From positions 1,302,001 through 1,366,000 of the forward strand of contig NZ_AP027079.1 of assembly GCF_030295385.1 (NCBI RefSeq): DNA of 64,000 nucleotides. Direction: 5' to 3'. The notes beneath the pieces were generated by a model, which saw nothing but the letters and a program-made list of their open reading frames with translations, made no database searches and had not been told where the DNA came from. This document shows, piece after piece, positions 31,683 through 40,059 of this stretch (positions are counted from its first letter, which is position 1; each line of letters starts with the position of its first letter). The position numbers and the translations under genes are program-made. This DNA is from Geothrix oryzae. GTDB taxonomy: Bacteria; Acidobacteriota; Holophagae; Holophagales; Holophagaceae.

Positions 31683-32915
31683 ATGACCGACAGCCCCTGG
31701 CCCGCGCCACCCCAAGGCACCTGCGGCCTGCCCCCCGCGCTCGAAGTGGAAGTGGCCATTCTCGGCGCCGGCATCCACGGCGCGGCGCTGGCCAGGGAAC
31801 TGACGCTGCGGGGCGTCTCCTGCGCGCTGGTGGACAGGGGCGAGGTGGGCGGCGGCACCAGCCAGTGGTCCAGCCAGCTGCTGCACGGCGGCATCCGCTA
31901 CATGCTCACGGGCGACATCCGCCAGATGCGGGAGGGCCTTGCCGAGCGCGCCACCTGGGCGCGCATCGCGCCCCACCGCTGTCGCTGGGAGGCCTTCTGG
32001 ATGCCCCATCGGTTCGGGCTGGAGGGCCTGGCCCACCGGATCGGCATCGGGCTCTACGACCACTGGGGCGCGGAGCGCCCGGGTTGGCCGCCGGCGCTCC
32101 ATCTGGGCCATGTGCCGCGGGCGGCCTTCGAGGCGGATCCCCGCAGCATCCAGGGACCCTTCCGCGGCGCCACGGCCTATGCCGACCTCATGACCTGGGA
32201 TCGCGAGTTGACGCGGGACCTGGCCGCCTCCAGCGGGGCGCTCCGCCTCGACTTCCACGAACCCGAAGGCTTCGAGGACGCCGGCGCGAGCCTGAAGGCC
32301 CTGCGCCTGCGGGACCGGAGGGACGGGACGGCCCGCCGGCTCGCCGCGCGCCGCTGGGTCTTCGCGCTCGGGCCCTGGACGGACGGCGCCATGGCGCAGT
32401 GGTTCGGGGAAAGCCGCAAGCGGCTGCGCCTGTCGTCCGGCATTCACCTCTGGTTCGACGCGGTCCCCGGCTGCGAGCGGCCCTGGGCCATCCGCCGGCC
32501 CAAGGGCCGCATCCTCTTCGTGATCCCCCGGGACGGGATGCTCCAGGTGGGCACCACGGAGCGAGAGGTGGACGACGGATGGGTGCCTATCCTCGAGGCC
32601 GAGCGGGCGGAGCTGTTCGAGGCCCTGGGCGCCTGCCTGCCGGCCATCCCCTGGCGGAGCCTGCCGGTGCGGGCTGAGGAGCTGGGCGTCCGGCCCCTGG
32701 TGGCCGCGGGCGGAGTCACCACCCACTTGAGCCGCGAGGCGGTCCTGGAGCGGCATGCGCGCTTCCAGAACCTCACCCTCGTGCTGGGCGGCAAGCTCAC
32801 CACGGCCCGGGCCCTCATGGATCACCTGGCCACGGACCTCACCGGGATCCGGTGCGAAGCCTCCAGGACCGAGCCTCTGCGGCTTTGGGATGGACAGCCG
32901 GCGGAGATCCGGTAG
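31683..32915 (+). CDS. GlpD-like FAD-dependent glycerol-3-phosphate dehydrogenase
   Basis: 410 residues. FAD-binding EVAILGAGIHGAALARELTL at the N-terminus and the GlpD-type QWSSQLLHGGIRYMLTGDI block; FVIPRDGMLQVGTTEREVDDG and the substrate-side GVRPLVAAGG follow, and the GGKLTTARALMDHLA end is typical. The C-terminal extra domain of E. coli GlpD (~500 residues) is missing, so this is a short form. It oxidises glycerol-3-phosphate and passes electrons to quinone. ATG 31683 is used (CGAGGTG just upstream); an in-frame GTG lies six bases earlier. tRNA-Arg follows 17 bases on. Confidence 0.82.
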   Translation: MTDSPWPAPPQGTCGLPPALEVEVAILGAGIHGAALARELTLRGVSCALVDRGEVGGGTSQWSSQLLHGGIRYMLTGDIRQMREGLAERATWARIAPHRCRWEAFWMPHRFGLEGLAHRIGIGLYDHWGAERPGWPPALHLGHVPRAAFEADPRSIQGPFRGATAYADLMTWDRELTRDLAASSGALRLDFHEPEGFEDAGASLKALRLRDRRDGTARRLAARRWVFALGPWTDGAMAQWFGESRKRLRLSSGIHLWFDAVPGCERPWAIRRPKGRILFVIPRDGMLQVGTTEREVDDGWVPILEAERAELFEALGACLPAIPWRSLPVRAEELGVRPLVAAGGVTTHLSREAVLERHARFQNLTLVLGGKLTTARALMDHLATDLTGIRCEASRTEPLRLWDGQPAEIR

Positions 32916-32932
32916 AATCATTCCTTCAGTGC

Positions 32933-33009
32933 GGTCCCGTAGCTCAGCTGGATAGAGCATCAGACTACGAATCTGAGGGTCGGGCGTTCGAGTCGCTCCG
33001 GGACCACCA
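32933..33009 (+). tRNA. tRNA-Arg (anticodon ACG)
   Basis: Full cloverleaf: acceptor GGTCCCG with CGGGACC, D arm GCTC/GAGC, anticodon stem TCAGA/TCTGA with loop CTACGAA, T arm with TTCGAGT loop, discriminator A and encoded CCA (33007-33009). The ACG anticodon needs A34-to-inosine editing by TadA to read CGC and CGA. A perfect intrinsic terminator follows. Confidence 0.97.
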
Positions 33010-33012
33010 CTT

Positions 33013-33042
33013 AAGCCCCCGTCAAATCGGGGGCTTTCTTCT
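33013..33042 (+). terminator. intrinsic terminator of tRNA-Arg
   Basis: Stem AAGCCCCCG (33013-33021) with CGGGGGCTT (33028-33036), loop TCAAAT, followed by TCTTCT. It starts four bases after the tRNA CCA end. Confidence 0.85.
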
Positions 33043-33056
33043 ATCCAGCCTTCTGG

Positions 33057-34178
33057 TCAGATGCCTCCTGGGCGGCCGAAGGCGAGGAGGCCCCGGGGTG
33101 GTCCGGGCGGACTGGCTGGCAGGTCCGGGAGATCCAGGGTGGATCCCGGCATAAGCCCCTGCTCGAGCACCGCCAGGAACAGCTCGGAAAGCTCGGTGGC
33201 GGCGCCTTCCACATGACGGGAGGCCTCGACCAGCGTGGCTCGCGAAACCCGTTTCGCATGCTTCAAGCGGTAAAGCAGATACCAGACCGTGAACCTGCGT
33301 GTCTTGGTCTGGATCCTGGCGAGGAGATCGTTGCGATCAAGCAGGTGGTCGTTCGCCGGCCCTATCCGCCCGCCGAGGAGGCGGATGAAGAGGCCCCAGC
33401 GATCGGGCCAGTCGGAGGCCAGCCTCCGGGTGTAGTCCTCCAGGGCCCGGGCGACGCTCACGAAGTCCGGCGGCTTCAGCACCGAGAGGCGGTCCGTGAT
33501 GAGAGGGTCACGGGCCACCAGGTAGCCCGCCACATCCCCTTCCAGGTTGGGCCGCAGGTCATAGGTGTGCTTTGAGAACAGCCATGGCACGGCCCGGGCC
33601 ATCGGGTCCTCCAGGCGCTGCAGAATCAACAGGCCCGCCGCGCCACCGAGATCGCCCAGCCAGGTGCTCAGCTCTAGACCGGTACCCCCCTGGCCCCATA
33701 AGGGCAGACGCGAGGGACCGAGACGGGTGCGGGCCTCCAGACCGACGAGGGCGTGGCCGGCATCCAGCCAGCGGTCTCTGTGCCACACGACGGCTGCATC
33801 CTTCAGGGCCCGGACCAGGGAGGTTCCCAGCATCGGAGTGGGATCGGGAGGCGGGCAACTCTGCAGATAGATGCTGAAGCCACAGGTTCGCATCCAGCTG
33901 CTCCGCCGCTCGAAGTCGAGGCTGTGGGAGGTTCCGTAGTAGAGGCCTCGAAGGAGACGGATGCGCTGGTGGGAGGTCAGGCCGTGTCGCTGAAGGCGGT
34001 CAGCGGCCTCGTGCAGGAGGTGGATCAGGGAGGCCAGGGACGGCTCGGCGGACGGGGGAGGGGCGATGTGCGGCCTTCCGAGGCCGCTTGCCACGGTCGG
34101 GAATCCGGAGCGGGGATCAGGCCCGACGGGCACGGGGACTGGCTTGGCAGTCCGCTGGGCGAAGCTTCCACGGGGCAT
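33057..34178 (-). CDS. unrecognised protein downstream of CLC channel gene
   Basis: 373 residues from ATG 34178, which overlaps the CLC stop as TGATG; an in-frame ATG at 34187 is possible. No family is recognised. The first ~50 residues are Pro-rich and low complexity; the rest is soluble and rich in Leu/Arg, with LHEAADRLQRHGLTSHQRIRLL, LYYGTSHSLDFERRSSWMR and AKRVSRATLVEASRH stretches. No signal peptide or membrane helix seen. It is co-transcribed with marR and the CLC gene, so it may act with the channel. Its C-terminal tail is Pro/Gly-rich and close to the tRNA terminator. Confidence 0.6.
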   Translation of the reverse strand: MPRGSFAQRTAKPVPVPVGPDPRSGFPTVASGLGRPHIAPPPSAEPSLASLIHLLHEAADRLQRHGLTSHQRIRLLRGLYYGTSHSLDFERRSSWMRTCGFSIYLQSCPPPDPTPMLGTSLVRALKDAAVVWHRDRWLDAGHALVGLEARTRLGPSRLPLWGQGGTGLELSTWLGDLGGAAGLLILQRLEDPMARAVPWLFSKHTYDLRPNLEGDVAGYLVARDPLITDRLSVLKPPDFVSVARALEDYTRRLASDWPDRWGLFIRLLGGRIGPANDHLLDRNDLLARIQTKTRRFTVWYLLYRLKHAKRVSRATLVEASRHVEGAATELSELFLAVLEQGLMPGSTLDLPDLPASPPGPPRGLLAFGRPGGI

Positions 34179-36049
34179 CAGGGGCATTCCGGCGCTTCCG
34201 GCTCGCCTGCGCCCCACCTGGGTTTGAAGGTGCGCTCAGTTCGTTCGGCCGACCTCAGCCGACTTGCGTGGGCCTCCAGCAAGTCGCTTCTCGTGAGGAT
34301 GCCGACGAGCTTGGCGTCTTCATCCAGGACGGGAAGCCGGCCGACTCCCTCCCGCACCATGTGGTTGGCCGCCTCCCGGATCGAATTCCCCTCGAACGCC
34401 ACGGCCAGCTCGCGGTGGAGCAGGTTGCGGAGGGCCGATTCAGGGGAGCAGCTGGATTCCAGCAGATCGCGGCGCGTGAGCACACCGATCACGGTTCCGT
34501 CCCCCTCCACCACGGGGAAGCCATGGTGGGTGGAGCCATCCGCCCCTGCCTCGAGCCACCGCCTCGTGGCTTCAAGGCTCTGGGCTGCGTCGAGGGTCAC
34601 GATCTCTCTCGAGGCCGCTTCCTTCACCAGGATGTGGTCCAGGAAGTCGGCGGAATACTCTTCCGGGACGCGGAGGCCCCTGCGGGTCAGCTTCTCCGTC
34701 ATGATGCTGTTTCGCATCATCAGGGCCGAAATCCCGTAGGCGGCGGCGCACCCGCCCAGGAGGGGCAGCAGGCCCAGGGGCTGCAAGGTGATCTCGAACG
34801 CGAAAACGGCCGAGGCGAGCATCGCCCGCGAGGCTCCGGCGAAGATGGCTGCCATCCCGACCAGGGCGCAGATTCCGGGATCCACGCCGACCTTCGGAAG
34901 CAGGGATGCGACGAGCCCGCCCAGAAGGCCGCCCAGGGCGCCGCCGATCGTGAACAGGGGCGCGAGTGTACCGCCCGAGGTGCCGCTTCCGAGGGCGATG
35001 GCCCAGGAAAGGAACTTGGCCAGGCACAGCATCAGGAGGGTGCTCCCGACCAGCTGCACCGAGAGGATGGCCTGGATGTTGTCGTAACCGACGCCCAGGG
35101 TCCGGGGGACGAAGTAGCCGATGCCCCCCACGGCGAGCCCTCCGAGGGCAGGCCACCACATCCAGTGGATGGGAAGGTGCTCGAACCCATCCTCGATCCA
35201 GTAGACGGCCCGGGTCACCCCCACCGAGGCGACGCCCACCACCGCGCCGATGGCGATGTAGATCGCGAGGGAGAGGCCATTGGGGGTGGAAAGGAGGGGC
35301 ATCGGAAACACCGGCCGGATGCCCACGAGGGAATAGCGGACGGCGGTAGCGGCGACACTGGCCAGGGCCACGGGGATGATGGACCGCGGCCGGAGCTCGA
35401 ACAAGAGCAGTTCCACCGCGAGCAGCACGGCGGAGACGGGAGATCCGAAAGTCGCCGCCATGCCCGCAGCGGCACCGGCCGCCAGCAGCGTCTTCCGTTC
35501 GAGCGCCGTGGTCGGGAGCAGCTGCCCCAGCAACGAGCCGAGGGCGCCGCCAGTGGCGATGATCGGGCCCTCCGCGCCGAAGGGGCCGCCGGTGCCAATG
35601 GCGATGGCGGCGGAGAGCGGCTTGAGCAGGGTGATCCGGGCCGGGATGCGGCTCTCGTTGAGCAGGATCTGCTCCATCGCCTCGGGAATGCCATGGCCCC
35701 GGATGGCCCTGGAGCCATAGCGGGCCAAAAAGCCGATGAGGATCCCGCCCAGGACGGGCACGAAGATCACCTGCCAGCCGAGGTGATGGCCGGCGGGAGA
35801 GGTGAGCTCCGTCGAGATCTGATGATGGAAGGCCAGATTGGTGACGAGGCCGATCAGTCTGACGAGCAGTTCGGCGAGGTACCCCGCCGCCACGCCCAGC
35901 CCGATGGCGAGGAGCCCGATGAAGGCGGCCCGGCCGTCCATGACCGCGGTGACGAGGGGAATCCTGGCGTTCTGGAGGGAGGGTTCCAGGCTCGGAGAGA
36001 CGGGGAGCCCGTCACCGTGGATCCCTTGGGATGGGGCCCGGTCACTCAT
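34178..36049 (-). CDS. CLC-family chloride channel/antiporter with CBS pair
   Basis: 623 residues. A CLC membrane domain (~60-450) with the signature triplet RGHGIPEAM, GPFGAEGPI (the gating glutamate is present) and SGGTLAPLF, and a cytoplasmic pair of CBS domains (~490-615: HHGFPVVEGDGTVIGVLTRRD and VGRLPVLDEDAKLVGILTRSD) that bind adenine nucleotides in this family. It moves Cl- (or fluoride-like/nitrate-like anions) with or without proton exchange. ATG 36049 is used; the first eight bases overlap the marR 3' end. The operon order marR-clc-unknown suggests regulated anion handling, for example in acid stress. Confidence 0.92.
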   Translation of the reverse strand: MSDRAPSQGIHGDGLPVSPSLEPSLQNARIPLVTAVMDGRAAFIGLLAIGLGVAAGYLAELLVRLIGLVTNLAFHHQISTELTSPAGHHLGWQVIFVPVLGGILIGFLARYGSRAIRGHGIPEAMEQILLNESRIPARITLLKPLSAAIAIGTGGPFGAEGPIIATGGALGSLLGQLLPTTALERKTLLAAGAAAGMAATFGSPVSAVLLAVELLLFELRPRSIIPVALASVAATAVRYSLVGIRPVFPMPLLSTPNGLSLAIYIAIGAVVGVASVGVTRAVYWIEDGFEHLPIHWMWWPALGGLAVGGIGYFVPRTLGVGYDNIQAILSVQLVGSTLLMLCLAKFLSWAIALGSGTSGGTLAPLFTIGGALGGLLGGLVASLLPKVGVDPGICALVGMAAIFAGASRAMLASAVFAFEITLQPLGLLPLLGGCAAAYGISALMMRNSIMTEKLTRRGLRVPEEYSADFLDHILVKEAASREIVTLDAAQSLEATRRWLEAGADGSTHHGFPVVEGDGTVIGVLTRRDLLESSCSPESALRNLLHRELAVAFEGNSIREAANHMVREGVGRLPVLDEDAKLVGILTRSDLLEAHASRLRSAERTERTFKPRWGAGEPEAPECP

Positions 36050-36557
36050 GATCGCTCTTCCTTCCCGTTCCCTCGCGCGCCGGTTCTTCGAAGAACATGG
36101 GCTGCTCTCCGGTTCCGGAGGGAGCGATCCGGTCCAGGAGCTCCGCCAGCAGCCTCCGGTCATGGATGGAGAGGTCCGTGATGCTCTGGATCAGGAGATC
36201 CTGGACGGCCGGTGGCGTTTTCTCGGCGAGGCGCTTTCCGCCCCGGGTCAGGCTGAGCTCCAGCCGGCGGGCGTCCTGGCTGGAGGTCTGTTTCTGGACG
36301 AGGCCCTTCTCCTCCAGTTTCCGGACCACGACCGAAACTGAGCTCTGGTCGGTGGCGGTCCGTTCGGCCACCTCCCCCAGGCTCATGCCCGGCTGACTGC
36401 GTAGGGTCTGGAGTACGAACAGCTGGGCCGCGCTCAGCCCGAATTGCTTCTCGCAGGACACGGAGGCGCGGCGCAGGTCCCTGACGATCGCCCGCAAGGA
36501 CTGGAGGATCCGGCGGGTGGTGATGTCGGCGGCTGGAGATGATGATTGGGATCCCAT
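36042..36557 (-). CDS. MarR-family transcriptional regulator
   Basis: 171 residues. Winged-helix DNA-binding domain: FGLSAAQLFVLQTLRSQPGM, LGEVAERTATDQSSVSVVVRKL (recognition helix) and the wing KQTSSQDARRLELSLT. The C-terminal ~40 residues form the dimerisation helices, with an unusual extra tail. Overlaps the CLC gene start by eight bases and is transcribed first. A CAATTG-centred partial palindrome (about 36554-36569) lies at its start and is a possible autoregulatory site. Confidence 0.9.
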   Translation of the reverse strand: MGSQSSSPAADITTRRILQSLRAIVRDLRRASVSCEKQFGLSAAQLFVLQTLRSQPGMSLGEVAERTATDQSSVSVVVRKLEEKGLVQKQTSSQDARRLELSLTRGGKRLAEKTPPAVQDLLIQSITDLSIHDRRLLAELLDRIAPSGTGEQPMFFEEPAREGTGRKSDHE

Positions 36558-36672
36558 ACAATTGGATACGGTAGCAGATGAACGGCTCCCGCGACAGCAC
36601 CCGGGTTCTGGACCCGGGGCGAGGGTGGCGGGCTAGGATGGGGCTGCTGGGCGAACGGACTTGGGGGCGCGG

Positions 36673-37908
36673 ATGAGCATGCATCTTTCAGAGTGGGCTG
36701 CCGCCTATGTGAACCTGGTGCTGGCGGTGGGGCGCCACGACCCCCATTTCGTGGATGCCTACTACGGTCCGCCGTCGTGGAAGGAGACCGCCGAGGCCGG
36801 GAGTCCACGGACCCTTCCCGAATTGAGGGCCGAGGCGCGCCGGATCCAGGATGGGGTGGCCGCCGCCACACCAGCCGATGAACTCCTGCGCCGCGACTAT
36901 CTCCTCGGTCAGCTCCAGGCCGTGGCGGCCCACCTGGACCGCCTCGCGGGTCATCGCTTCAGTTTCGACGACGAGGCCGAGGCGCTCTATCAAGTCCGTC
37001 CTCCCGGCATTCCACAAGCGGTCTTCGAGTCGGCCCTGACCCGGCTGGACCATCTCTTGGCTGGCCCCGGCACGGTCCAGGACCGATACCAGGAGGCGCG
37101 GGAGCGGGTTCTCATCCCCGGCGATCGGGTCGATGCCGTCTTCCAGGCGGCCATCGCGGAGGCCCGGGAACGCACCCGGGCCCATGCGGTCCTGCCGGCC
37201 TCCGATCATTTCCGCGTGGAGTATGTCACCGGCAAGTCCTGGTCGGCCTACAACTGGTACCAGGGGAGGGGCACCTCGGTGATCCAGGTGAACCTGGATT
37301 TGCCCATCGCCATTGACCGGGCCCTGGATCTGGCGGCCCACGAAGGCTACCCGGGCCACCATGTCTACAACGCCCTGCTGGAGCAGCGCTTCGCCCAAGG
37401 ACCGCCGCAGGGGCGGGGCTGGGTGGAGTTCACGGTCTATCCGCTGTTCTCGCCCCAGTCCCTCATCGCCGAAGGCACCGCCAACTTCGGCATCGAGGTG
37501 GCCTTCCCGGGCCGGGAGAAGCAGGCCTTCGAGCGCGAGGTGCTCTTCCCCCTGGCGGGCCTCGATCCCGCCGAAGCCGAGCGGTGGGCGCAGGTGCAGG
37601 CGGAGCTGAAGGTGCTCGCCTTCGCCGACAATGAGGCCGCCCGGGGCTATCTGGATGGCCGCCTCGACCGGGCGGAAGCCGAGGCCTTTTTGGTCCGCTA
37701 CTCTCTGCGCAGCCCGGCCCAGGCGGCCCAGCGCCTCCGCTTCATCGACACCTATCGCAGCTATGTCATCAACTACAACCTCGGCGAACAGCTCGTGCGC
37801 GAGTGGGTCGAGAAGCGGGGCGGCACCGCCGAGCACCCAGACCGGCGCTGGGCGGTCTTCGTCGATCTGATCTCCAGCCCCCGGCTGCCCAGGGCCCTGG
37901 GGCTCTAA
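36673..37908 (+). CDS. DUF885-like putative zinc peptidase
   Basis: 411 residues. HEGYPGHH (residues 223-230) is the DUF885-type metal-binding HExxPGHH; an E/D downstream (YPLFSPQSLIAEGTANF) supplies a further ligand. No signal peptide, so cytoplasmic. About 150 residues shorter than typical DUF885 proteins. ATG 36673 is used; a TTG at 36661 would add four residues. The family is largely uncharacterised; peptidase activity is inferred from the motif. topB follows closely. Confidence 0.75.
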   Translation: MSMHLSEWAAAYVNLVLAVGRHDPHFVDAYYGPPSWKETAEAGSPRTLPELRAEARRIQDGVAAATPADELLRRDYLLGQLQAVAAHLDRLAGHRFSFDDEAEALYQVRPPGIPQAVFESALTRLDHLLAGPGTVQDRYQEARERVLIPGDRVDAVFQAAIAEARERTRAHAVLPASDHFRVEYVTGKSWSAYNWYQGRGTSVIQVNLDLPIAIDRALDLAAHEGYPGHHVYNALLEQRFAQGPPQGRGWVEFTVYPLFSPQSLIAEGTANFGIEVAFPGREKQAFEREVLFPLAGLDPAEAERWAQVQAELKVLAFADNEAARGYLDGRLDRAEAEAFLVRYSLRSPAQAAQRLRFIDTYRSYVINYNLGEQLVREWVEKRGGTAEHPDRRWAVFVDLISSPRLPRALGL

Positions 37909-37953
37909 GAGCCAGGTCCTCCTCTACAATGGGAGCTGAGCCTTGGAGTCACC

Positions 37954-39969
37954 CTGCGCCTGATCATCGCCGAGAAACCGAGCATGGGCCGCGCCTTGGC
38001 GGAGGCCCTGGGTCTGCCGGGGCGGGGGCGCAGCCTCATCGAAGGAAACGGCCTGGTGGTGACCTGGTGCGTCGGGCATCTGGTCGAGGCCCTGAATCCG
38101 GAAGGGTATGATCCCGCCTGGAAGGCCTGGCGCTGGGACCGGCTTCCCATTTTCCCCGAGCCCTTCCGCTACGCGCCCATCGAGCAGACCAGAGAACAAT
38201 TCGAGGTCGTGGCGCGCCTGATGAACCGGGCCGACATCACCGAGGTGGTGAACGCCACGGACGCCGGGCGCGAGGGGGAGCTGATCTTCGATCTCGTCTA
38301 CCGCCTGGCGGGCTGTGCCAAGCCTGTCCAGCGCTTCTGGACCTCCAGCCTCACGCCGGAGGCGATCCAGGCCGCCTACGCCGCCATGAAACCCGGCGAG
38401 GCCTATACCGGCCTCCGGGATGCCGCGCGCAGCCGCCAGGAGGCGGACTGGCTGGTGGGCATCAATGCCACGCGGGCGCAGACCCTCCGCATGCGCCGCG
38501 CGGGGGCCGAGGACGGCGTGTGGAGCGTGGGCCGGGTGCAGACGCCGACGCTGGCCCTGCTGGTGCGCCGGGAACTGGACATCCGCGACTTCAAGCCCCA
38601 GCCCTTCTGGACCCTGCGCGCTCGGTTCGCCCATGCCAACGGGGAATACGAGGGACGGTGGTTCAAGGAGCAGGACGGACAGACGCAGGAGCGCTTCGGC
38701 ACCGAGGCGGAGGCCCGGGCCCTGGCGGCGAACCTCGAGGGCCGGCCCGGAAAGATCAAAAGCGCTACGGGCCGGACGGAGAAGAAGAAACCCGACCTGC
38801 TGTACGACCTCACGAACCTGCAGAAGGAAGCAAATAAGCGCTTCGGGTTCACCGCCGAAGGCACCCTGGGCCTGGCTCAGAACCTGTACGAAAAGCAGCT
38901 CATCTCCTACCCCCGTACCAACAGCCGCCACCTGACGGAAGCCGATGCCCTCAAGGCTCCGCAGTGGATCAAGGCGCTGGCCCAGGGGCAGCTCACGGAC
39001 CTCCAGCCCTTCCTCGAGCAGCTGCGCCGGCGGTGGCCCGTGAAGCTCGACAAGCGCTTCGTCAACGACCAGGAAGTGGAGGACCACGCGGCCCTGGTGC
39101 CCACGGAGAAACCTGCGAAGGGTCTCGCGGGCGACGAACTGCGGATCTACGACCTCATCGCCCGACGGTTCCTGGCGGCCTATTTCCCGGACCGGGTGGA
39201 GGCCAAGACCACGATCATCACGGAGGTCGAGGGCGAGACCTTCAAGACCAACGGCACCGTGGTGAAAGAGGAGGGGTGGTCCGCCATCGATCCCCCCTAT
39301 CGCCGGAAGAAGGTGGAGAAGGCCGCGGAGCCTGCCGAGGCGGACGAGGACGGCGACGAGGAACTCGAAGGGGGCCTGCCCGCCGTGAAGAAGGGCGAAG
39401 CGGTGGAGGTCGCCTCGCTGCAGCCCAAGGAGGGGAAGACGACGCCTCCCAAGCGCATGAGCGAGGGCGATCTCCTGTCGGCCATGCAAGGAGCGGGCAG
39501 GGAGCTGGATGATGAAGCCCTGCGCGGGGCCATGCGGGACTGCGGCCTCGGCACCCCGGCGACGCGCGCCAACATGATCGAGACCCTCATCAAGCGGGCC
39601 TACATCGAGCGGAAGCGCAACATCCTGTTACCCACGGACAAGGGCATCCGGCTCATCCAGGGGCTTCCGGCCGAAGCCCTGCGCAGCGCGGAGCTGACGG
39701 GCAGCTGGGAGGCCCGTCTGGAGCGGATGCGGCGCGGCGAGGAAACCAGAGCCGCCTTCATGACCGACATCCGGGGTTTCGTGTCTAGCGTCGTGGCTGA
39801 ACTCGAGGAGGCGCCGGCCCCCCAGGTCCACGGGGCCCCGTGTCCCACCTGCGGGCAGCCCATGCGGATCATCTCCAGCACCCGGCGTGGGGACTTTTTC
39901 CATCGCTGCGCCTCCTGCAACCTCACGGAACCGGTGAAGAAGCCGGTCCTCGGGAAAGCGGCCCCCTGA
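37954..39969 (+). CDS. topB: DNA topoisomerase III (probable CTG start)
   Basis: 671 residues. The conserved first motif of type IA topoisomerases, IIAEKPSMGRALAEAL (catalytic Glu and Lys), lies in frame upstream of the first ATG (37984). Between the upstream in-frame stop (37906) and this motif there is no ATG, GTG or TTG, so translation must start at a rarer codon; CTG 37954 has GGAG five bases upstream and gives MRLIIAEKPS, the family start. Active-site Tyr is in LISYPRTNSRHL. The C-terminal end has a four-Cys zinc motif (CPTCGQ ... HRCASC), not common in TopB. It decatenates or relaxes DNA at replication forks. Confidence 0.93.
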   Translation: MRLIIAEKPSMGRALAEALGLPGRGRSLIEGNGLVVTWCVGHLVEALNPEGYDPAWKAWRWDRLPIFPEPFRYAPIEQTREQFEVVARLMNRADITEVVNATDAGREGELIFDLVYRLAGCAKPVQRFWTSSLTPEAIQAAYAAMKPGEAYTGLRDAARSRQEADWLVGINATRAQTLRMRRAGAEDGVWSVGRVQTPTLALLVRRELDIRDFKPQPFWTLRARFAHANGEYEGRWFKEQDGQTQERFGTEAEARALAANLEGRPGKIKSATGRTEKKKPDLLYDLTNLQKEANKRFGFTAEGTLGLAQNLYEKQLISYPRTNSRHLTEADALKAPQWIKALAQGQLTDLQPFLEQLRRRWPVKLDKRFVNDQEVEDHAALVPTEKPAKGLAGDELRIYDLIARRFLAAYFPDRVEAKTTIITEVEGETFKTNGTVVKEEGWSAIDPPYRRKKVEKAAEPAEADEDGDEELEGGLPAVKKGEAVEVASLQPKEGKTTPPKRMSEGDLLSAMQGAGRELDDEALRGAMRDCGLGTPATRANMIETLIKRAYIERKRNILLPTDKGIRLIQGLPAEALRSAELTGSWEARLERMRRGEETRAAFMTDIRGFVSSVVAELEEAPAPQVHGAPCPTCGQPMRIISSTRRGDFFHRCASCNLTEPVKKPVLGKAAP

Positions 39970-40021
39970 CAGTCAGGCCTTCGCCCGGCGTTCGGATGTT
40001 TCGTCGATGGGGGAGCAGGGG

Positions 40022-40049
40022 GCGACCCGCCGGCAGGTCGGCGGGTCGC
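40022..40049. terminator. hairpin between topB and the efflux operon end
   Basis: Eleven-base perfect stem GCGACCCGCCG (40022-40032) with CGGCGGGTCGC (40039-40049), between convergent genes. No T-run on either side. Confidence 0.5.
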
Positions 40050-40059
40050 GGTGGCGGGC

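Noticed and set aside
32933-33060. Integration site next to tRNA-Arg
   Set aside because: No integrase, no repeated tRNA end and no foreign cargo are visible in the following 30 kb.
34088-36181. 697-residue open frame on the + strand
   Set aside because: Opposite strand of the CLC gene; composition is Gly/Asp/His-rich and no family is recognisable.
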